A stretch of 37,062 nucleotides of DNA, taken from Clostridiales bacterium. GTDB lineage: Bacteria > Bacillota > Clostridia > Saccharofermentanales > Saccharofermentanaceae. The notes under the pieces were generated by a model. The model was not told the DNA's origin, ran no database searches, and saw only the letters and a program-made list of their open reading frames with translations. The stretch covers positions 1 to 37,062 of the forward strand of contig JAGAAI010000096.1 of the NCBI GenBank assembly GCA_017615325.1, in the 5' to 3' direction. Position numbers and translations under genes: made by a program. Numbering within the stretch: the first letter of the stretch is position 1; each line of letters begins with the position of its first letter. Positions 32,423 through 37,062 of this stretch are shown here, in pieces.

Positions 32423-34681
32423 TTATCCGACCTGCTTTACCTGTATAGAATAATCGGTTGAGCTGAGATTTACAGAAGAGGAATTAAAGAAATTCCAGAT
32501 CTTTATGTAGTATGTTCCGGAAGTGCTCGGTGTAAAATCAAGATATTCGCCATTGTTATTATCCATATTATAGGATATCGAGTAACCATATTTATCTGTC
32601 ATATCTGCACCGGGCTCGAATCCGCTGATAAGGAGAGTCGTGTCCATGAATCTGTCCTTGTATCCGCTCATGGTGAACCTGTATGTCTTTCCAGCGGTTA
32701 CATTGAACTTAAACCAGTCCTCATCAAGTGTGTAATTATTATTCATCCACTTGTTGTAATCACCGATCTCACCCTTGCAGGCTTTACCGAGTGTAATGGC
32801 TGTTGCTGTCTTATAGGTATCATTAGGTTCCTTCTCGCTGGTACTTCCGCCGGAAGGAGCGGTTGTAGGATTAGCAGGATTGGTCGTAGGCTTAGCTGTG
32901 GGCTTAGCTGTGGGCTTTGCCGTAGGTGTAGGTGTTGCCTTCTTGCCGCCGTTAACAGCCAGATCGAACTTATAGAGGAATGTAACCATCTGTCTTCTCA
33001 GGCAGTTGCCGTTAGGCTTGAATGTACCGTCTTTGTAACCTGCTACGATCTTCTTCTCGGATGCCCAGAGGACTGCCTTGTAGAAGTAATCCTTAGCCTT
33101 AACATCCTTGAACTTGTTGGTCTTTGTCTTGGGAGCGGGCTTGCCGGCAAGACGCCAGAGGAAAGTAACGGCATGCTTACGTGCGCATACGATCTGAGGA
33201 CCGAATGTTCCGTTCTTATATCCTTCAACGATGCCCTTCTCGTTACCCCAGAGAACTGCCTTGTAGAAATAATCTGTCTTCTTGACATCGGAGAACTTGC
33301 AGGTTGTTGTCTTGGGAGCCGGGCTTCCCTTAAGTCTCCAGAGGAATGTTACCATCTGAGCTCTGGTACAGTCGTTGGCGGGCTTAAACTTGGTCTGGTT
33401 GTCGTACCCCTTAACTACGTCCTTGGAAGACAGGTAGTATGTAGGTGTATACCAGAAATTCTTAGCATTCTTAACATCAGAATAGATAACCTTGACATTG
33501 CACTTTACTGTCTCACTGCCGTGCTTACCTGTGATGACTACATCACCGATCTTCTTGGCTGTAACTACACCAACACTGTTGACTGTTGCGATCGCCTTGT
33601 CAGAAGATGACCATTTGATATCAGCAAAGGAGGTGTAAGGGATCTGGATCGACATACGGCTCTTGTTGACAACCTGGCAGGATATCGTCTCTCCGTCGTT
33701 TACAGTCTGGATACCAGCATTCTTTACGGGCTTTACAGCCTTGGTGTTGTCGATAAGATTATATTTCTTGAGATCTTCCATGGTGCCCGAAGTGATCCTT
33801 CTTGCAAGGTTGAACTTGCCCGTTACACCTGCAACGTGGATACCTGCAACATAGTTATCCTTGTCAAAAACAGGACCGCCGCTGTTGCCAGCGATAGTAT
33901 CAGCCGTATAGGACAGGAGGTACTTGTCGTCTACTTTAACAGTCTTGCTTCCGTTCTTGTATGAATAACCGGGAGTAACCTTGCCTGTAGCCATTCTCAA
34001 AGGCTCCTTGTCAAGGCGGTAACCGCCTACCTTAAAGTCCTTGCCCTTAAGTGCGGAATCAGAGAATGCCTTAATGCCGAAGTGTCCTGTTATGGAACCA
34101 ATGGGCTGGCTGAATACGACGTAAGCATAATCGTAATCTTCTTCCTGGATGGAACCGGCATATGTTCCGGCAAGGTAGGTCGAACTGTAGTAATAAGTCT
34201 TGCAGCCGTTGGTCTGGACAATATAACTCTCATCCTTGCTGTTGTAACCGAACTTACAGTTGATAGACGAAAGCTTCTTCTTGCAGTTGGAACAGATTAC
34301 ACAGTGGCCGGCAGTCAACATGGTGTTATCGGAGATCATGAATCCTGTACCGTAACCTGCGTGTCCGCACTCGTACGCCATATAAATGTGAGCGATAGCC
34401 GAATAAGGATACTTGGTCGTATCATTGATCGTCTTTCTGTCATCGCTTCCAATGATGGCCTCGGTACCGTAGCCCGTGCCATACTCGATGCTCTCTTTAA
34501 TGCCCTTCTGCTTTGCAAGACCGTCAGCTTCAACTTCGGTCTCATCAACAGGCTCTGCTGCTGTTTCTTCTGCTGTCTCATCAGTTGCTGCAGCAACAGG
34601 TGCAGATACTCCGAAGACTCCGAAGACTGCGGACGCTGCGAGAACGAGAGCCAGTGTCTTAATGATTCTGTTTTTCATCAT
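32423..34681 (-). CDS. secreted trypsin-like serine protease with Ig-like, SLH and PPC domains
   Basis: Positions count from the ATG at 34681. A signal peptide (about 1-32, ending VAAATD) and an acidic pro-like region precede an S1/V8-type protease domain (about 75-300): His126 in TAGHC, Asp184 in DYAYVVF, Ser267 in AGNSGGPVF. Then come an Ig-like Big_2 domain (about 320-405), three SLH-type repeats (about 405-590; FLWR, DYFYKAVLW motifs), a Thr/Pro/Ala-rich linker (PTAKPTAKPTAK), and a C-terminal PPC domain (about 615-750; EKEPNDTYKTATAI, DEDWFKFNV). SLH repeats suggest anchoring to secondary cell-wall polymer. The upstream Met codons lack a site; GGGGA lies 6 bases before 34681 (34678 is also possible). 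It probably degrades extracellular protein or processes surface proteins; substrate is unknown. Confidence 0.9.
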   Translation of the reverse strand: MMKNRIIKTLALVLAASAVFGVFGVSAPVAAATDETAEETAAEPVDETEVEADGLAKQKGIKESIEYGTGYGTEAIIGSDDRKTINDTTKYPYSAIAHIYMAYECGHAGYGTGFMISDNTMLTAGHCVICSNCKKKLSSINCKFGYNSKDESYIVQTNGCKTYYYSSTYLAGTYAGSIQEEDYDYAYVVFSQPIGSITGHFGIKAFSDSALKGKDFKVGGYRLDKEPLRMATGKVTPGYSYKNGSKTVKVDDKYLLSYTADTIAGNSGGPVFDKDNYVAGIHVAGVTGKFNLARRITSGTMEDLKKYNLIDNTKAVKPVKNAGIQTVNDGETISCQVVNKSRMSIQIPYTSFADIKWSSSDKAIATVNSVGVVTAKKIGDVVITGKHGSETVKCNVKVIYSDVKNAKNFWYTPTYYLSSKDVVKGYDNQTKFKPANDCTRAQMVTFLWRLKGSPAPKTTTCKFSDVKKTDYFYKAVLWGNEKGIVEGYKNGTFGPQIVCARKHAVTFLWRLAGKPAPKTKTNKFKDVKAKDYFYKAVLWASEKKIVAGYKDGTFKPNGNCLRRQMVTFLYKFDLAVNGGKKATPTPTAKPTAKPTAKPTTNPANPTTAPSGGSTSEKEPNDTYKTATAITLGKACKGEIGDYNKWMNNNYTLDEDWFKFNVTAGKTYRFTMSGYKDRFMDTTLLISGFEPGADMTDKYGYSISYNMDNNNGEYLDFTPSTSGTYYIKIWNFFNSSSVNLSSTDYSIQVKQVG

Positions 34682-34711
34682 AAAATTCCCCTTCATAGAA
34701 ATTTGCAAGTA

Positions 34712-34742
34712 ATCCCGGGGCACCAAAAAGATGCCTCGGGAT
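34712..34742 (-). terminator. hairpin between the two SLH-protein genes
   Basis: ATCCCGGGGCA and TGCCTCGGGAT pair with one mismatch around a 9-base loop. It lies after the upstream SLH gene and 31 bases before the protease start. The U-tract is weak (ATTACTTG), so partial read-through or a leader structure is possible. Confidence 0.55.
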
Positions 34743-34784
34743 CTTCAGTTCTCAATTAACCCAAATAATAATTCATAAATGTAA

Positions 34785-36083
34785 TTATTTCTTCTTATTG
34801 ATGTTGTTGTCGTACTTGTAAAGGAATGTAACCATCTGGCGTCTTAAGCACTTGCCCTTAGGCTTGAATGTTCCATCCTTATAACCTGCAACGATCTTCT
34901 TGTTGGATGCCCAGATAACTGCATTGTAGAAGTAATCTGTCTTCTTTACATCCTTGAAAGGATTCTTAGAACCTACAGAAGGCTGACCTGCCATTCTCCA
35001 AAGGAATGTAACAGTCTGTGCTCTTGTGCAGACACCCTTAGGGCTGAACTTGGTCTTGGAAGTACCTGTTGTGATACCCTTCTCAACTGCCCAGAGAACT
35101 GCCTTGTAGAAGTAATCAGACTTCTTTACATCCGTGAACTTGCAGGATGTCGACTTGGGAGCCGGGCTGCCTGCGAGTCTCCAGAGGAATGTAACCATCT
35201 GAGCTCTTGTACAATCATTGCCGGGCTTGAACTTTGTCTGCTTGTCGTAACCCTTAACGACATCCTTGTTGGTCAGGTAGTATGTAGGTGTATACCAGAA
35301 ATCACCGGTATTCTTTACATCCTTGTACTGTACCAGGAGATTGCACTTTGTAGCGACATTGCCGATCTTTCCCGTGATGACACAAGCTCCTGCCTGGATA
35401 CCTTTAACATTACCGCTTGCGTCAACTGTAGCGATCTTCGTATTGGAAGAAGTCCATGTGGGCTTGTTGCTAACACCATTGATCTTAAGAAGGATCTTGC
35501 TGCCGCATACAACGGTAGCTTCGTTATCACTCTTAGCATACTGAAGGAGCTTAACGGGAGATTCCTTCAGTGAAAACTTATATGCAGTGGATTTTAATTG
35601 GCCGTTCGGAATACCCTTACCATTCTTTGATGCGTAATTGAAGAAGTTGTGAACCTTGATATAGAAAGTTCCGCTCTCCTTGGCTTCAAAATCGTAATAA
35701 TCTTCCTTGCCAATTCTGCCGGACAGATACTCACCTGTTTTTTCATTCTTGGCTGCATCCTTACCATAAAATGCGTCGATCAGAAGAGTAGTCGGTGCCC
35801 ACTTGCTGGTAAAGTCAGAGAAGGTAAATCTGTATGACTTACCCTTGGTAACCTTGACCTTAAACCAGTCATCATCTTCTTTGTATTTATTGTTCAACCA
35901 AATGTAGTAATCACCGATCTCTCCGCTGTATGTCTTGCCGAGTGTGATGGATGTGGCCTTGTCATACGTGTCATTCGGCTCGTTCGGGTCAGATGCAGCT
36001 GCAAAGACCGTACCGAGTGAAAGACCTGTAACCATTGTTACGGTAGCCAGCAAACCCGTAACTGCTTTTACAAATTTCTTCAT
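34785..36083 (-). CDS. secreted surface protein with PPC, Ig-like and three SLH repeats
   Basis: The 432-residue protein begins with a signal peptide (1-29, MVTGLSLGTVFAAA). A PPC domain follows at the N-terminus (about 33-170, DPNEPNDTYDKATSI and DDDWFKVKV), then a Big_2 Ig-like domain (about 178-252, WTSSNTKIATVDASGNVKG), then three SLH repeats (about 255-430) ending LRRQMVTFLYKYD. The same modules occur in the adjacent protease, where PPC is at the C-terminus, so the two share origin by domain shuffling. There is no catalytic domain. It is likely bound to the cell wall through SLH and may bind protein or polysaccharide through PPC. GGGGA lies about 6 bases before the ATG. Confidence 0.88.
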   Translation of the reverse strand: MKKFVKAVTGLLATVTMVTGLSLGTVFAAASDPNEPNDTYDKATSITLGKTYSGEIGDYYIWLNNKYKEDDDWFKVKVTKGKSYRFTFSDFTSKWAPTTLLIDAFYGKDAAKNEKTGEYLSGRIGKEDYYDFEAKESGTFYIKVHNFFNYASKNGKGIPNGQLKSTAYKFSLKESPVKLLQYAKSDNEATVVCGSKILLKINGVSNKPTWTSSNTKIATVDASGNVKGIQAGACVITGKIGNVATKCNLLVQYKDVKNTGDFWYTPTYYLTNKDVVKGYDKQTKFKPGNDCTRAQMVTFLWRLAGSPAPKSTSCKFTDVKKSDYFYKAVLWAVEKGITTGTSKTKFSPKGVCTRAQTVTFLWRMAGQPSVGSKNPFKDVKKTDYFYNAVIWASNKKIVAGYKDGTFKPKGKCLRRQMVTFLYKYDNNINKKK

Positions 36084-36103
36084 AGTATTTCCCCTTCATT
36101 CAT

Positions 36104-36133
36104 TTTTATTTCTCCAGCCCTATAGGCTGTCAA
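36104..36133 (-). promoter_or_regulatory. probable promoter of the SLH surface protein gene
   Basis: A perfect TTGACA (36128-36133) on the minus strand, with a weak -10 (AATAAA or ATAAAA) 17-18 bases downstream. The spacer contains CAGCC-TATAG-GGCTG, a 5-bp palindrome that could be a regulator site. Confidence 0.5.
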
Positions 36134-36149
36134 AACCCGGATAAAAAGT

Positions 36150-36183
36150 AAAAACGTGCCTCCCTGTATAGTCGCAGGGAGGC
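36150..36183 (-). terminator. rho-independent terminator of pckA
   Basis: GCCTCCCTG and CAGGGAGGC form a perfect 9-bp stem, followed on the minus strand by ACGTTTTTAC. It lies 16 bases past the pckA stop. Confidence 0.88.
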
Positions 36184-36198
36184 AACGATAGAAAATTA

Positions 36199-37062
36199 TC
36201 AGAGCTTAGGGCCGGCCTCTACGAGAGCCTTGCCAGCTTCATTTGTCTCATACTTCTTGAAGTTCTTGATGAATCTGCCTGCAAGATCCTGAGCTTTCTT
36301 GTCCCACTCAGCTGCATCAGCATATGTATCTCTGGGATCGAGGATCTCAGTGGATACGCCGGGGAGCTCTGTAGGTACTTCGAAATCGAAGTAAGGGATC
36401 TTCTTTGTAGGAGCATCCTTGATGGAACCGTCGAGGATAGCATCGATGATTCCACGTGTATCAGGAATGGAGATTCTCTTGCCTGTGCCGTTCCAGCCTG
36501 TGTTAACGAGGTAAGCCTTAGCGCCGACCTTCTCCATCTTCCTTACGAGCTCTTCAGCATACTTTGTAGGATGGAGTTCGAGGAATGCCTGACCGAAGCA
36601 AGCGGAGAATGTAGGAGTAGGCTCGGTGATTCCGCGCTCTGTACCTGCAAGCTTAGCCGTGAAGCCGGACAGGAAGTAGTACTTTGTCTGCTCAGGAGTC
36701 AGGATGGAGACAGGAGGCAGAACGCCGAAAGCGTCAGCAGAAAGGAAGATAACGTTGTCTGCATCAGGCCCGGAAGAGATCTGGTTAACGTTCTTAGCGA
36801 TCTTCTCGATGTGATCGATAGGATAGGAAACACGTGTGTTCTCTGTAACGGACTTGTCTGCGAAGTCGATCTTGCCGGCTTCGTCAACTGTAACGTTCTC
36901 AAGAAGAGCGTCTCTCTTGATAGCGTTGTAGATGTCAGGCTCGTTCTCCTTGGAGAGGTTGATAACCTTAGCATAGCAGCCGCCCTCGAAGTTGAAGACG
37001 CCGTTGTCGTCCCAGCCGTGCTCGTCATCACCGATGAGGAGTCTCTTAGGATCTGTGGAAAG
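36199..37062 (-). CDS. pckA: phosphoenolpyruvate carboxykinase (ATP), 3' part
   Basis: The last 288 codons of the gene; the 5' part lies beyond the window end. The enzyme converts oxaloacetate and ATP to PEP, CO2 and ADP, or the reverse in fermenters. The visible part begins [17 protein letters not shown], just after the P-loop. It contains [10 protein letters not shown] (metal and substrate region), [32 protein letters not shown] with [22 protein letters not shown], and the adenine-side [11 protein letters not shown]. These are typical of the ATP-dependent class. The direction is the same as that of the two SLH genes, but a terminator separates them. With the nearby oxaloacetate decarboxylase it points to active C4/C3 interconversion. 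Confidence 0.96.
   Translation of the reverse strand, partial: LSTDPKRLLIGDDEHGWDDNGVFNFEGGCYAKVINLSKENEPDIYNAIKRDALLENVTVDEAGKIDFADKSVTENTRVSYPIDHIEKIAKNVNQISSGPDADNVIFLSADAFGVLPPVSILTPEQTKYYFLSGFTAKLAGTERGITEPTPTFSACFGQAFLELHPTKYAEELVRKMEKVGAKAYLVNTGWNGTGKRISIPDTRGIIDAILDGSIKDAPTKKIPYFDFEVPTELPGVSTEILDPRDTYADAAEWDKKAQDLAGRFIKNFKKYETNEAGKALVEAGPKL

Overview
The window reads as chromosomal DNA of a low-to-moderate GC Clostridia-type Firmicute. The evidence is a ctsR-mcsA-mcsB-clpC heat-shock operon, a CIRCE element, strong AGGAGG-type ribosome binding sites, TTGACA/TATAAT-type promoters with 17-bp spacers, an rpsL-rpsG-fusA-tuf (str) operon, a sodium-pump decarboxylase operon and secreted proteins with SLH repeats. 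An anaerobic fermenter of the Oscillospirales/Ruminococcaceae sort (rumen or gut like) would fit; this is inference from gene content, not a classification. Almost all of the DNA is accounted for by recognisable genes. I see no phage, transposase, CRISPR array, tRNA or rRNA.

Left part (1-9.5 kb). A lone pseudopilin-like protein with an SSQQ repeat comes first, then a two-gene unit on the minus strand (alpha/beta hydrolase, then a GH31-fold protein that seems to lack both catalytic aspartates). Next are a fused phosphoglycerate kinase-triosephosphate isomerase gene and a PlsC-type acyltransferase carrying a zinc ribbon. Divergent from the acyltransferase is a secreted N-acetylmuramoyl-L-alanine amidase with five cell-wall-binding-like repeats.

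Stress block (9.5-15.4 kb). clpC, a divergent mcsB, mcsA and ctsR form a tightly overlapping minus-strand operon with a consensus promoter and a CtsR box. Just upstream lies hsp20, whose promoter carries both a perfect CIRCE element and a perfect CtsR heptad repeat. A cluster of TGTCCACTGTA dyads of unknown function sits between hsp20 and the next operon.

Middle (15.4-23.8 kb). An orphan MalK-type ABC ATPase is divergent from an arginine operon argC-argB-argD-argF-GNAT. The shared 0.5-kb intergenic region holds ARG-box-like palindromes, one placed exactly between the -35 and -10 of the argC promoter. The operon lacks argJ and argA, and its last gene, an acetyltransferase, could supply acetylglutamate. 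Convergent to it is an ECF sigma factor, a membrane protein that is probably its anti-sigma factor, and a lipoprotein.

Right part (23.8-37 kb). The str operon runs on the minus strand, with tuf having its own promoter. Divergent from it is a four-gene oxaloacetate decarboxylase-type sodium pump (alpha, gamma, free biotin carrier, beta). Then come two large secreted proteins built from the same modules (PPC, Ig-like, SLH) in different order, one with a trypsin-like protease domain, and finally the 3' part of pckA, cut by the window end. The pump and PEP carboxykinase both act at oxaloacetate, consistent with fermentative C4 metabolism.
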